From NCBI RefSeq assembly GCF_000327385.1, contig NW_008707048.1, forward strand, positions 542,500-606,499: DNA of 64,000 nucleotides, read 5' to 3'. Positions 9,976 to 21,800 of the stretch are shown here, in pieces. Position 1 is the first letter of the stretch, and each line of letters opens with the position of its first letter. The translations under genes and the position numbers were made by a program. A model generated the notes under the pieces. That model was not told the origin of the DNA and ran no database searches. It saw only the letters and a list, made by a program, of their open reading frames with translations. The DNA is from Lottia gigantea. Lineage: Eukaryota; Mollusca; Gastropoda; Lottiidae.

Positions 9976-12290
9976 TTAACTATTAGCAGCCTAATAAAGA
10001 CTCAGAAAGGGTCGTGTATTCAGATTCTACACACTTTGCCGCCACAATGAAACTTATAAGCACCACAGTAAGGAAGTCTTAGCACATAGCGCCAAAACAT
10101 AGACTATAAGTCATTTCTTAATATCGCATTGGAATCGTGGAGTTAAAACATGATTGATGAAGCATTCTTTCAAGTATAGTATATCCAACTGTCCAATTAA
10201 ACAGGGTTTCGTACGAGTTGATAAAGAGAAAGTAATATTAGCTCAGTCTAATACCAAACTAAAATAAATAGTGACTACTATGTTTATATGCTCTGAACAG
10301 TATTCTATCTATCTCAATACTTCACACTATTTCCAATAAAATACCGCACCATCAATTCTCACGTAAATATCTTATCGATCGAATCATTCAGATGTCGAAA
10401 ATATAGGCTACGACGATCAAACTCAATTGTTCAGAGGTTTTTATGTTTAATAGCCTGTGCGATATGGCATCAGTCATAAATTACAATTCAAATGAAAAAT
10501 ATATGAATTTGATCAAAAGTTTGTACTCTTCAAGTCTGCGTCCATCGTCAGACTGAAAAATCTGCATCTATTCCAGCCTCTGATAGATATTTTGACAGTT
10601 GTCGGCTGTGTAGAGACAGAAAACAAGGCCCTATTTTGTTGGGATTTTCCTCACTTCAGAAGGTAGATATTGGCGTACAGGGACCGATCTATTTAGTCAC
10701 AGTGCTCGAGTTAGAATTTAAACGGGTTAAAAATTCTAACAAGACCTTCTCCGTCTGTGATGTGAATTCTTCAAGAAATTAAATAGTTGAAATTCTATTT
10801 ATACATTCTTCAACAGAGTATGAGAAAATAAATGTTGAAATCCCCTGTAATATTAAGCGTGTCAGATTGGTGAAATTTTCCCCCTATTTACAGACACACG
10901 TTCTGAAATGTAAGAATTTCATAAACGCTCATGCCAATCTAAATACAGTGAATAGTTTTGTTATTGACATCATGTGCAAACAGATGCATAATAATATTAC
11001 AATTCAAATAATGTCTGCATTTGTGTAAATAACAATATCTTTGAGAGGACTTGAATAATCAACTTTTCACAGAGACAATGGAGGGAGAAAATTTAAACCT
11101 CTAAGCATCTGATAACAAATGAATAAATACACCAAAATGATCGTCCACAACAAGTAGCAGGTGTCGAATGCCAACGAATCTTGGCACTGAATCGATTAGG
11201 TTGGATCTTGTTCTATTTCTTGAATTCCTTAAATCATGGGCTTTCAACACGTGCTTTCGATGTTGAAAATTTGTTAATACAACGCACTTTACCTGTGATA
11301 ATTATATTTCCTTTTTATGAGAGTACCACGTTTTCTCTGTGTGGCAATGTCTTCCAGACCCCCCTTTCACCTTGTAATAATTGCCTTCCAAGCTTTTCAC
11401 GTGGTGTGTGTGTTTCGACATACTCGATAGATCGATAAATAAAAAGATGCCACAACCACCACAGTCATTTAAAGCTATTTAAGGACATGTGAACGAAATA
11501 TTTTTGAGTACCGGTAACATCAAAATATGATAATAAAGGTCAACTATGAATATAATAGCCGATCATAAAAAAGGTAAATATTAGCACTGAGCAAAGCGTA
11601 GAGCTGACGTTTTACTGTTGTCATTGTTTAACAAATTAACATTGACTCGACAGTTAACATCCTTATCTTAGATTAGACACTTAAACAAATATTTCAAAAA
11701 CAATGTGACCTTTATATTGCCTAGACTGTATTTATATTGGTTATATTTCCCGATAATCCATCTTAATCCCCTGATCGTGCTCCAGATAGACTTTCCGATA
11801 AGACTAATCCCAATAGCTACGTATAAGCCGGAGGATTTTAACCAATCAAAACGAACCTTTGCATACAAAAACGATTGCCCTTACTGCTAAAATATTCACG
11901 AGTTTTGTGTGACTTCATATTTACAAAACAAAACGTATATATAAGCGTCTTGATTGGCTGGTTTGAAAATCACGTGACATGGTGAATAGTTATTATCTCA
12001 GTTCCAAATACGAGGTTTACGGACTAAAGTGAACCACGGTAAAAAAAAGATTCGGACGTCTTGAAGAGTTGCCTTTGTCCCTTCCTGCTGCTATACCAAC
12101 CTAAGTGAAGGTGATTATACCAATCTATAGGTAGCGTCAACGATTATGTTAACAATTTTTCCCATGGAACTTTCTGACCTAATGTCATGTTATCTCAAAC
12201 GTACAGTATTAACTGAGGTACGTGCCACATATTAATAAACAGTTAATGATTAAATCGAAATAGTGCGAATGATCTTGATATATCTTGACG
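9976..12290. other. Intergenic stretch, nothing coding recognised
   Basis: Frames at 11181-11438 and 11668-11890 lack domains and splice context. A TATATATAAG box at about 11936-11945 could be an alternative upstream promoter element for the small gene at 12382. Confidence 0.35.
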
Positions 12291-12337
12291 AATGTCAAAG
12301 ATATTTCAAAATCATCAATATACTTTTGACAACCCGC

Positions 12338-12345
12338 TATATATA
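12338..12345 (+). promoter_or_regulatory. Candidate TATA box for the small secreted protein gene
   Basis: TATATATA lies 37-44 bp before the chosen ATG at 12382, giving a leader of roughly 10-15 nt if transcription begins about 30 bp downstream. This supports the 12382 start over the open frame's first ATG at 12292, which would lie upstream of the box. The box at 11936 with a spliced leader is the alternative. Confidence 0.4.
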
Positions 12346-12381
12346 CAACCCACTATCACTTATATTGCAATAAAGCTTTTG

Positions 12382-12603
12382 ATGAACATGTACGCTAAAG
12401 TAATAGTCGCTCTGTGCCTACTGTCGGCTGTTGTCGCTATCCAACAAGCTGAAAGAGCTGAGAGGTATGTGGGCTACAATGGATTAAACCCCTATCCTAA
12501 CAATGGTAAAGCCGGTGGTGGATATTGTGGAATGCAGATTTGTCCTCCGGGAACCTCGTGTAGACGTATTGCTGGAAATATGCAGTGTGCAAGAGTGGGA
12601 TAA
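12382..12603 (+). CDS. Small secreted cysteine-rich protein, family unknown
   Basis: A 73-residue product starting at the ATG at 12382; a second ATG is two codons on. MNMYAKVIVALCLLSAVVAI is a clear signal peptide. The mature part is Gly/Asn-rich (VGYNGLNPYPNNGKAGGGY) followed by a compact four-cysteine module, CGMQICPPGTSC then eight residues and a final Cys (residues 49, 54, 60, 69; spacing C-x4-C-x5-C-x8-C). The open frame extends 30 codons upstream, but the signal peptide and TATA box favour the internal start. Candidate roles are extracellular matrix or shell peptide, defence peptide or secreted inhibitor; none can be chosen from the sequence. It is short enough that expression evidence would matter. 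Confidence 0.6.
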   Translation: MNMYAKVIVALCLLSAVVAIQQAERAERYVGYNGLNPYPNNGKAGGGYCGMQICPPGTSCRRIAGNMQCARVG

Positions 12604-13080
12604 CCTGGCTGTTTCTCTACATTTACCGTTTTGAAGTACATAAATCTTGGAATTTATACAAGAAGATTTCGTTGTTTGTTTGATAGTTGATGGACATTGA
12701 TATTACACAGATGACTGAACGATCCCATGAACCACATTCTTGTATATAGGATGCCTTTGCTCTCGTTTTTGTCAGTGGCTTCTAACTTTTATATTGGATA
12801 AACGGTTATGACTTTCAATTGATACTTTTTCTATGAACCTTACTAGACGAAAGTTTATATTTCATCTTCCACACTTTGCTTTTATTTTATTTTACTGTAC
12901 AAAATAGTTATATAAAGAATATATTTAAAACACTGACAGTTTTATTTGATCTCGTTAAAACGTTGTGGAGAAATATCTTGTAAACCAGTTGTATTTATGA
13001 ATACAGTCCATTGCCAAAGATGACGTCAACATAATGATGGCAATATATTGAATATTTTCAGAAAAGTGTCGTGTCTTTTG
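12604..13080. other. 3' flank of the small secreted gene
   Basis: AT-rich flank with only variant polyadenylation hexamers (CATAAA near 12640, TATAAA near 12913). No canonical AATAAA close to the stop and no other feature seen. Confidence 0.35.
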
Positions 13081-13084
13081 ATGT

Positions 13085-13330
13085 TAACATCTTCACAATG
13101 TCAAGCTATTACGATTGGATTGTAGGCCATCAAATACAGCCAATCAATCTCTCAATTACACGTGAACAGTCTTTCTGCCGAGGGCACTGATTGGCTGTAT
13201 TCGATAGTGTACTTAAATCAAATTAAATCGCTGTATTAACAAACTTCAGTGATACACAAAAACGTGGCTAGTGCTGTCAAGGTATTAGACGCAGTTCGTA
13301 ATAGCTTGAAATTGTAAATAGGGGTGGTAA
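13085..13330. mobile_element. Foldback/MITE-like element, family 3, best copy
   Basis: The left end CATCTTCACAATGTCAAGCT plus ATTACGA and the right end TCGTAATAGCTTGAAATTGT are inverted copies of each other over about 27 bp. The interior carries two further opposed blocks (CAGCCAATCAATCTC and TGATTGGCTGTATTCG). It is about 245 bp with no coding capacity, consistent with a non-autonomous DNA element. Confidence 0.6.
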
Positions 13331-14480
13331 GGATTTTTTTTAAACCCATTATTAAGAAAACAGCAAAGCGAGTGAGAGTGCTAGTGAGTATTCTGTGCAT
13401 TAACTTATTACTTCGCCCTTTCTTAGTTTAATGATTATTTCAGTGTGAAATTTTATTAACTCAAACTCCATCGAACCATACATTTTTATTTAAATCTGAG
13501 TAATGTTCTTTTCGAAATACCTACTATTTTGCCATAATTTGGACGAAATTTTGATTAACGGAATTCACAAAAGTGCAAAGGCAATATACACAAATCACAT
13601 GCAAACAATTTGGTTATGTCCATGGTACAAGAAGAAGGGCATTATATAAATAAATATCCCAAATGCGTCTATTATCATGTCTTGCTCATAAAGATTAGAT
13701 TATCAGAAAATCGTATTAGAATGTTTCAAATAGAAAAAAATGTGTATGTTAACATTGGTTATATTGACAAGTATGTGAAGCCTAACCCATCTTAACTAAA
13801 CATTACATTGTCAATTTGTTACAAATAACAACACATTCAACACGTTTGTTTTCGTCTTCACTTTTCTCTACAAATTTTTCAAGATTTATCCAAAAAACTG
13901 AATTTTGAATTTGTGTTTCTCTTCGTTTCTCGTTTAAAAAATCACTTTATTGACACTGTCTTGAGGTAATTGTCTCATGTTCCGGATAGAAATTGACAAC
14001 CAGAGATAGAAAAAGCGTAATTGAGGAGTCGCATATTTGTTCAATTTGTTTAAGAATAGCTTAAATCTTTGACTAATTGTTATATTTTAAACAGGTTAAA
14101 AATCAACAAAAAATCCAGCGTAAACAAGTTTTCTATGTTGATTTTTTTACAAGTATTGTAAAGTGGTAAATAACCGTCTAACATAAAGAAGTCTTGCCTA
14201 TTTGTGAACTGGTAAGTCTCCATATACACATTCATATGCCCTTTTACATAGAAATGTAGTCAAAACGCATCATATTTGGCTTGTAGGCATGATAGAGGCT
14301 ACAGTTTTTGTCCGATCTTAATGAATTTGGTGCGCATGTACGTCTATATAGTGATGACATCTCAGTCAAGTTCAAATTTGGTCATTATCGGAAGAATTAG
14401 TAGAGATTTCTGACAGCAGCTTTGCAAAAAGATATTGTGAAAATTCAAATTACATACACGAGCAGTAGAAATGGTGTAAC
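13331..14480. other. Intergenic stretch, nothing recognised
   Basis: A 61-codon frame (13610-13795) has no domain. No repeats were recognised apart from short A/T runs. Confidence 0.35.
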
Positions 14481-14489
14481 TAATTAGGT

Positions 14490-15285
14490 CTCGAAATTAT
14501 TCAACAGACATGATCTTGAAATGATGAAACCGACATGATCTTGAAATGGTGAAACCGACATGATCTTGAAATGATGAAGCAGACTAGGTCTTGAAGTGAT
14601 GTCCTAATGAATGAAACAGACTATGGGTCTTGCAAATGTTGAAGCAGACTAGGTCTTGAAATAATGAAACAGACATGATCTGGAAATGATAAATCTGTGT
14701 TGGACTTGAAATGACGAAACTGTCCAGGTGTTGAAATTAAGAAACAGACATGATTTTGAAATGATTAATCAGACTGATCTTGAAAAGATGAAAAAGACAC
14801 AGTCTTGAAAAGATGAAAAAGACACAATCTTGAAATGATAAAAGAGTGTTAGACTGGAAATGATGAAACAGTCCAGGTGTTGAAAAGATGAAACAGACAT
14901 TATCTTGAAATGATAAAAGAGTTTTGGATTGGAAATGATGAAACAGTTCAGGTGTTGAAAATATGAAACAGACATGATCTTGAAGCGATTAATCAGACTA
15001 GGTCATGAAATGATGAAAAAGACACGGTCATGAAATGATGAAAAAGACACGGTCTTGAAATGATGAACCAGACATGGTCTTTCAATTACAAAACAGTCTA
15101 TTTCTTGAAATGATGAAACTGTAAAAGACTAAGTCTTGAAAGGATGAAACAGAGTAGGACTTAAGATGATGAAACATGATGTTGAAATAATGAAACTGAC
15201 ATGGTTTTGAAATGATGATACCGACATGATCTTGAAACGATGAAGCAGACTAGGTCTTGAAAGGATGAAAAGAACTAGGTCCCGA
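14490..15285. repeat. Minisatellite, about 25-bp degenerate unit
   Basis: About 30 units around TGAAATGATGAAACAGACAT plus GATCT, with many substitutions and length changes (for example GGTCTTGAAATGATGAA and GTCCAGGTGTTGAAA variants). A strongly degenerate, probably old array. Confidence 0.85.
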
Positions 15286-15799
15286 TTTCAATGACTTTTG
15301 ATACATACTGCAAAAACTATTATCTTAGTTTCTTCATTTTAAAAATGGATAGCTGATACATGGAAACAAAAAAAGTCTGTTGATCGAAAGATTTCAAATA
15401 AGGGAGAAATATACGCATGCGCAATGATTATAAATTTGAAAGGGGTGTAAACATTTGCTGACGGTTCAGTGTTACTGAGGTATTGATCAGCCAACAAAAT
15501 ATTAACAATTTTCCTTCAACAGCAAGAAAACAGTGACAAACCGCCCCAGCCGTTGACGATAAAACATGGGTCGAATGATGGGCGAGAAGTAATAATTTTC
15601 AATCAAATTCAAAATGAAGAAAAATATGGATTTTGACGAATACTTGTGAACCAAATTGGATTTAAAAGAATTTACCTTGATAAAATTTATCACTTGAATA
15701 TAATTTAAAATAAGGAATTAATATCATTGGACAAGATCGTGTTACAGGGTGTCTGTGAAATGTGCAGGACCTCTTATCGAGGTTAACAGTCTTAATAAA
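15286..15799. other. Upstream flank of the MNNL-mucin gene
   Basis: Contains GCGCATGCGC-like sequence near 15413-15422 and no supported open frame. It may hold promoter and 5' UTR of the gene starting at 15800; no clear TATA box was seen. Confidence 0.3.
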
Positions 15800-15850
15800 A
15801 TGCCATGGCGGATTGTTACATGGATATTTATATTCATTTCTGGATTCTTG
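15800..15850 (+). CDS. Exon 1 of MNNL-mucin gene: signal peptide (predicted)
   Basis: ATG at 15800 opens MPWRIVTWIFIFISGFL and runs straight into a strong GTAAGT donor in phase 0, which matches the phase 0 acceptor of exon 2 (20261). Jagged-type genes likewise split signal peptide and MNNL between exons. The intron would be 4.4 kb. Another signal exon elsewhere in the intron cannot be excluded. Confidence 0.55.
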
Positions 15851-18800
15851 GTAAGTAACCTAACCTATACCAGCAAACCTATGGGATGATGAAGCACTAT
15901 TTATTTTGAAAGAAAAACCAAAATCGCACTTTTAATGGTTTTAGAATCTTCTCAGAGAGATCTGAAGGAGATGATCCTGTAAAGGGGGTGGTATATATTA
16001 TGTGGTAATCTGCGTCAACTATAGAGAAATATCAAACAATACTCACTGGAAAAACAAAACTTAAATGTGTCTAATTATCAAAATCTATTTCCCTTTCTAA
16101 TAAAACTAGTTATCTAGAAGTTTTAAAACTTTTAAAATGGAATTTAATTGCAGTCAAGATTCTTAATCTGAACTGAGGCAGAATTTCTGAAATTGGGAAC
16201 CAAAAAGTCATTTTTAAAGAGTGGAATTACTATTGGCACCACTGCACGTATTATTCTAAATGAGCAATGGTGAACAGTCTTTTTTGAGTTGTTAATTTTA
16301 TTTTGTGATAAATATGATTTTTATGCCTCTATACTAAGAGCAAATTTACATATTAGAAAAGACTTGGTTGTAAATGTCTATCAGAATCACTGTCAATCAA
16401 AATTGCGCGGATTAGAAAGAAAATTCAGCAAGAAAGAATCGATTGATTAGTTTAATAGGTTAGAAACTTTAAAAGTGAACGTTGAACAGAGCAATGTACC
16501 AATTTCCCGTGTGCTAAGATAAAGATCTCTGAACAGTCATGTAATAGAAAACTCAAAACCCTATTTCAATTACGTCTTATTCATTTTACTATGCGATTTT
16601 CTATAATACTTTCCACTACTAAAATCCAATGCTTCTAGTACAACTATACCCAATGATTCAATTTTGCCATAATTATCGTCGAGTAAGACAAATAAAATAA
16701 GAAACAAATAAACCTATATCCCGATAGGTCATGTCATAAATTTGGGCAACTAATAGTTTAAATTGGCAATAAATATGTTTAAAACGCAAGTTTGATTTGA
16801 ATTAAAATGATTAAATCGTTGGACGCATGTCAAACTCTCTTAACATAGTCATTCACCTTAAAGGGATAGTGAGGAGTTTTTCTAAACATTTTATGCGTAT
16901 CGGTGGTATTTGTGAATTCTCTTTGCATCATTCCGATTTTCTGTCAGATGGTACCCGAATTCATAGAAACGCAAAATCATAGAAATGCTTAAAGGTGGGT
17001 TTCCTTATTTTGTAGTGTCAAATTAAGCAAACTATTTGATTAATTGGTGTTTCTAATGAATTATCAGGTATTCTTAATGTTATTATTGCATATAATTAAG
17101 AGTTTTAACTAATCATAAATGTCAATGTATATATAGTCTGGATAAACAAAAAGATACTTTTTGACCTTTCTTGATCGGTCACTCATTGGAATTCTGCTGG
17201 TAATTTTCTTCTAATTATGAATTAATTATTTACATGTGAAACAGACTGGTATTTTTCCAAGTCATTAGAACACCTCTACTTTCTAAAAAAAGTAAAAGCA
17301 TTTTCATTTTCATAAATGGGAACCCATCTTTAACCTTATACGATGGCAAGAAGGAAATGTAGTTAATATTAGACGAAAATGAATTGCAAGAACTAGCTAG
17401 ATATCTCACGTTTCCTGTTCGTTGGTGAATCCATCGTTTTTCGCTTTCTACTTTGCAATGTTTAGTGAGAGTCATTGAAATCACATGTCGTTCAAATCTT
17501 CAAACGCGAAATCACAGGAAGCAATTTTGACCGGGTCTTATTTTCAAGGAAATATGCTTTCGAATTTCTAACTTTATTGATAAATTTTAGAGTTGGAAAC
17601 CATTGCTGTCATAATGACAATTATCTGTATCCTAAATTGTAACATATCTTTTAAAAATGCATGATTTAAATTAAACTTGGGTAAAATAGAAAAAAAAATC
17701 ACTATTTAATCTGGCAGTAGTATGAAATGTTACACTGGTATGTGGTAATTTTGCCAAATCATCTGTGAGAGACATTATGATCAATATAAAAAGTTTTTAA
17801 CAGACCAAATCACCTTACCATTTATTGATTAAAGTCTCTTGGTACACTTTTAAGACCCTGTCATTTAAACTCTCGGTTGAATGTGTATTAACGTACACAA
17901 TTCTTTAAAATCTTCTCTTTGTAATATTATGATTCACAATGATAAACCTGCTAGACATTCCCAGTTTCAATGATTGACACCTCTATATAAATGTTGTATT
18001 ATGAATGATAAACCTGCTAGACAAGTTTTTGTTATTTTCCCAGTTTCAATGATAAACCTGCTAGACACATCTATATAAATGTCGATTCTCAATGATAAAC
18101 CTGCAAGACAATTTTTTTGTAATATTCCCAGTTTCAATGATAAACCTGCAAGACACGTCTATATAAATGTTGTGAATCTCAATGATAAACCTGCTAGACA
18201 CGTCTTTATAAATGTTGTGAATCTCAATGATAAACCTGCTAGACACGTCTATATAAATATTGTGAATCTCAATGGTAAACCTGCTAGACACGTCTTTATA
18301 AATGTTGTGAATCTCAATGATAACCTGCTAGACACGTCTTTATAAATTTTATGATTCTCAGTGACAAACCTGATAGACATCTCTTTGTAATATTATGATT
18401 CTCAATGATAAACCTGATAGACATCTCTTTCACATATAATGATTCTCAATGATAAACCTAAAAGACATCTCTTTGATATATTCTGAGTTTCAATGATAAA
18501 CATGATGGACTCTTTGTAATACTCCTTGCTTTTTGTAACATACAGTGTTTCAAATATTAATGACCTTTTTTTGGCACCTTTAAAGTCATGACTATAACGG
18601 GATATAAAACTGGTGGATATTCTTAAAGCCACGAGCGGAAAACAACATCAGTGACATTTTCCTTTCTTTTCAATTGAATTCTTTTTCTTATGGGATTGGT
18701 GTATGACGCTATATGGTTTCCCACCAATTTTGTCTGTATTGTATCAAGGCTTAACTTGAACATGATGTGTCTAACTTCAGCTTTCAAGTCACCTTGTTAT

Positions 18801-21800
18801 AATATTTTGATATTGAATTTCTAGAGATACTGGATTAAGTCAGCTTAATGTAACGTTGATCTATAGTGTCTTTTTATCACCTGTCCTCGCCGCAATAAAT
18901 ACGATCTGAAATTGATGTACGTTTAAAGGTGATTAAATTCTATCATCATTGCACAAAGACGCCCGTGGTTCATGCCATCCCCAAAAACAAGCGATTTATG
19001 ACGTCATTATCACAAAAGCTGCTAATACTATCTAAGGGCCTATGGGATAGTTGCTTCTCGACATAAGTTTCGGTGGAATTGCAAGAACTACAGACGTCTG
19101 AATGGAAATCAGTGTTCTCAAGACACATAAAACGTTCAGAAAACCACTTTTCAATCCTTCTATCATCAATAGTATTTGTAACGGCCGATTGTCTTCAATT
19201 GCCTTTGCTTTGAAGAATAAACCGCACAATGAAATATTTTAATGTGAAGTTTCCCGTGTTCATGACGTGTAATTAGATGTGGATAAATTTAATTTCAATA
19301 ATTGTCGTCGTGAACATTCAATATGTGACGGGGTTTCGTTCAGTGTGACGTTCATGGAGGAAAAGTCGTAAGTATTTCAATCAGATTGAAGTTAAAATAT
19401 ACAAGGCGAGATCTGAACAGCCGTATTACCTTCAACAACCACTTTATCGAACTGTTTACATATTGAAATATTTTGAAAACTTTGTGTGCAAAAATGTGTA
19501 TATTTTGTAGGCGGTTTGAGTATTTTACTTCAAATATTCGTAGCATTCCCGAGTTGGCACTCTCTTAAAGGCCAGTTATTTTTTTAACAACCATTTTAGC
19601 CGTGAGCCATATCAATTACTTGTATGTTTTCCTCAGAATGACGACTTGTTTTTGTCTTGTTTAAAAAAAAACGGATCTATTTTGATGTGAAACTCCTCAA
19701 TCTGTCGATGTAGGGTTTCTTAGATTTGCAGATATAGATATTTCGTTTTTTGTTAAAACAGATTTGTAAAAAAAAAGCACAATATATCACTACTATGTAA
19801 AAAAGCCAACTTTCCAGGATAATGATATACAGACTCTTGAACAGTGGCTTTTTAAGGGTCATAAAGAGAGGGGGCCGAATAGAAGTCGACAGGGTTGTCT
19901 TGTTTGAAATTTCATTAGACCATTAGAATCTTATTATCTGACGCAGGATTTTTTATTAGCTAAGCTAATCAGTTACATAGTGTTCATTAGTCACCGTTGT
20001 AATTGGAGCCATCAGAATGTCCAGAATTATCCGCGCTAGAAAGTGATAAAGACGACTCGTCTTTTCTTTCTTGAGACATTTTCTTGCAATATGCTATATA
20101 GAAGATAATTATATTATATACAGATACAGTGAAATTCCTTGCTTAAGGTATACTTGGAGGCATTTTCGTACATTTCTGGTATTACTGAAGACTATTTACA
20201 TTCAAATCCCCGAAAATGGCGAATCGGTCTCTTTAAGACGATGTTAATTAATATTTTTCAGATTGATTTGACCAGTGGTCGAGGTGTTTTGACCGTATGG
20301 CTACTCAACTATAAAAATGTTAAAGGAAGAACTTATGATGGTAGTTGTTGTGATTATGCGCCTACTGGTTCTGATACCTGTCCAGATCAATGTGATTATG
20401 TGATGAGATGTATCGTAACCGGTCTTGGCAGGTAAACCATTCTTCTTTCTTGTCGATAATCATACCAGTTACTTTCTCTCTCCTGGTAGTTTCTCGTTGA
20501 TTCAGAATATAAAATTCCGTGCCATTTTATGAGACTACAAGGGTATACGAGTTAATTTTATATATGAACCATGAGGACAGGCAGAGTAAACAGGAAAAGC
20601 ATTTCGAAGGTGTTTTGAATTCCTAACCTTGCTAATTGGACACAGAACACTTTTAGTTTCTTATTGCACCATTATATCCAGGTCCGACGTCTTTGGTTCC
20701 CGCTATTTCACAAAACTTCGTTATTTTCACATTCTACTGAAATGGTAACTGTGATAATGACGTCATAATCTTGTCATTTTGTTCTTATGATTACACTCGA
20801 CTCGACTGAGAATCCGAATGGTGCAAATAGAAGCTGTAAGTTTCCTGGATACGCTGCCTATAAAACCCTTTTAACATTCATCACAGTATACCATTGTCTA
20901 ACAGAATTCAAATAAACACAAATCCATTAGATTTTAGTCATTAGATATATTATATTGTTCAGTAATGTGTTTAAGACAATCAAATACATATTACTATTAG
21001 CGTTAAATGAAACTCTTTCAAATCTATATATAGAGACGAAACAAATTATAAATAACACATCTTCTGAAACACTTTCGAAATATGCTGATTCTTATCCTAC
21101 TTCTGCTTTTCCAATCCGTTTATATGATGATGGATGGTTGGCGATGGCTGACATAAAATTGATTAGAACTTTTTTGGCGACTATAAACCTAACCACCGTG
21201 TTCTATAGGCATTCGAGCATTGTACGCTTAATGATGCTACCCTATGTATTACTCCAGCAGAAAAATAAGAAGTAAAACTCTTTTAAGAATATCTCATGTT
21301 TTCTATGATAACATTACTGTCAAGTAATTCTCTCCCCGGGTGGTTCATTTAACTTCATTAAGCCTTAAAGTCAATATTGAACAGATAATCTTCATATTGT
21401 TGAACGATTTTTGAAATAACATTCACAAAGCAACACCAAAACAGCCGACAGAACTCCAACCAAAAATACTAATATTAATCCATACAGATCATTCAATTGC
21501 ATAGGCCTTCTCTCTGCAGGAATTTTACACATATTGGGTTGTTGATCTTTGTATACATTGTCCACAAATCTTTGAAGAAAGCCGTTATCCGATAAAGCCA
21601 TCATTGTTTTCTTTACATGTTTCTGAAGATATGAATTTTTAGGAACAGTTATAGCTGCACTTAACGTTGAAAGGACACTTTCGACCACTCCAAACAGACA
21701 ATGGTTGCTACTTAACAGTGCATAATTAGGATCTACAAGAATAAAAGCGTAATTCTCATTCACGTTAGAGTTCAGCACTTTAGCAATATGCCGATTATAG

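Larger units (their letters stand above)
15851..20261 (+). other. Intron 1 of MNNL-mucin gene (predicted)
   Basis: A 4.4 kb GT/AG intron. It contains a family 2 element (16857-17010), the second copy of the 717-1150 repeat (17155-17530), the 45-bp minisatellite (17940-18525), another TGACGTCATTATCAC segment (about 18930-19030), and a family 1 MITE ending 24 bp before the exon 2 acceptor. No other coding sequence is supported. Confidence 0.5.

Noticed and set aside
12292-12381. Upstream start of the small secreted protein at 12292
   Set aside because: It would place the start before the TATA box and bury the signal peptide 30 residues inside.
18061-18345. Plus and minus repeat frames of 76-88 codons
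   Set aside because: 45-bp minisatellite artefacts.
20139-20261. Upstream extension of the MNNL exon frame to about 20139
   Set aside because: The first 40 codons lie in MITE sequence and start at a non-ATG codon; a TATTTTTCAG acceptor at 20261 is the natural exon border.
20955-21275. Plus frame of 106 codons next to the ionotropic receptor
   Set aside because: No domain, no signal peptide, no clear splice sites; lies in the host intron and looks like chance.
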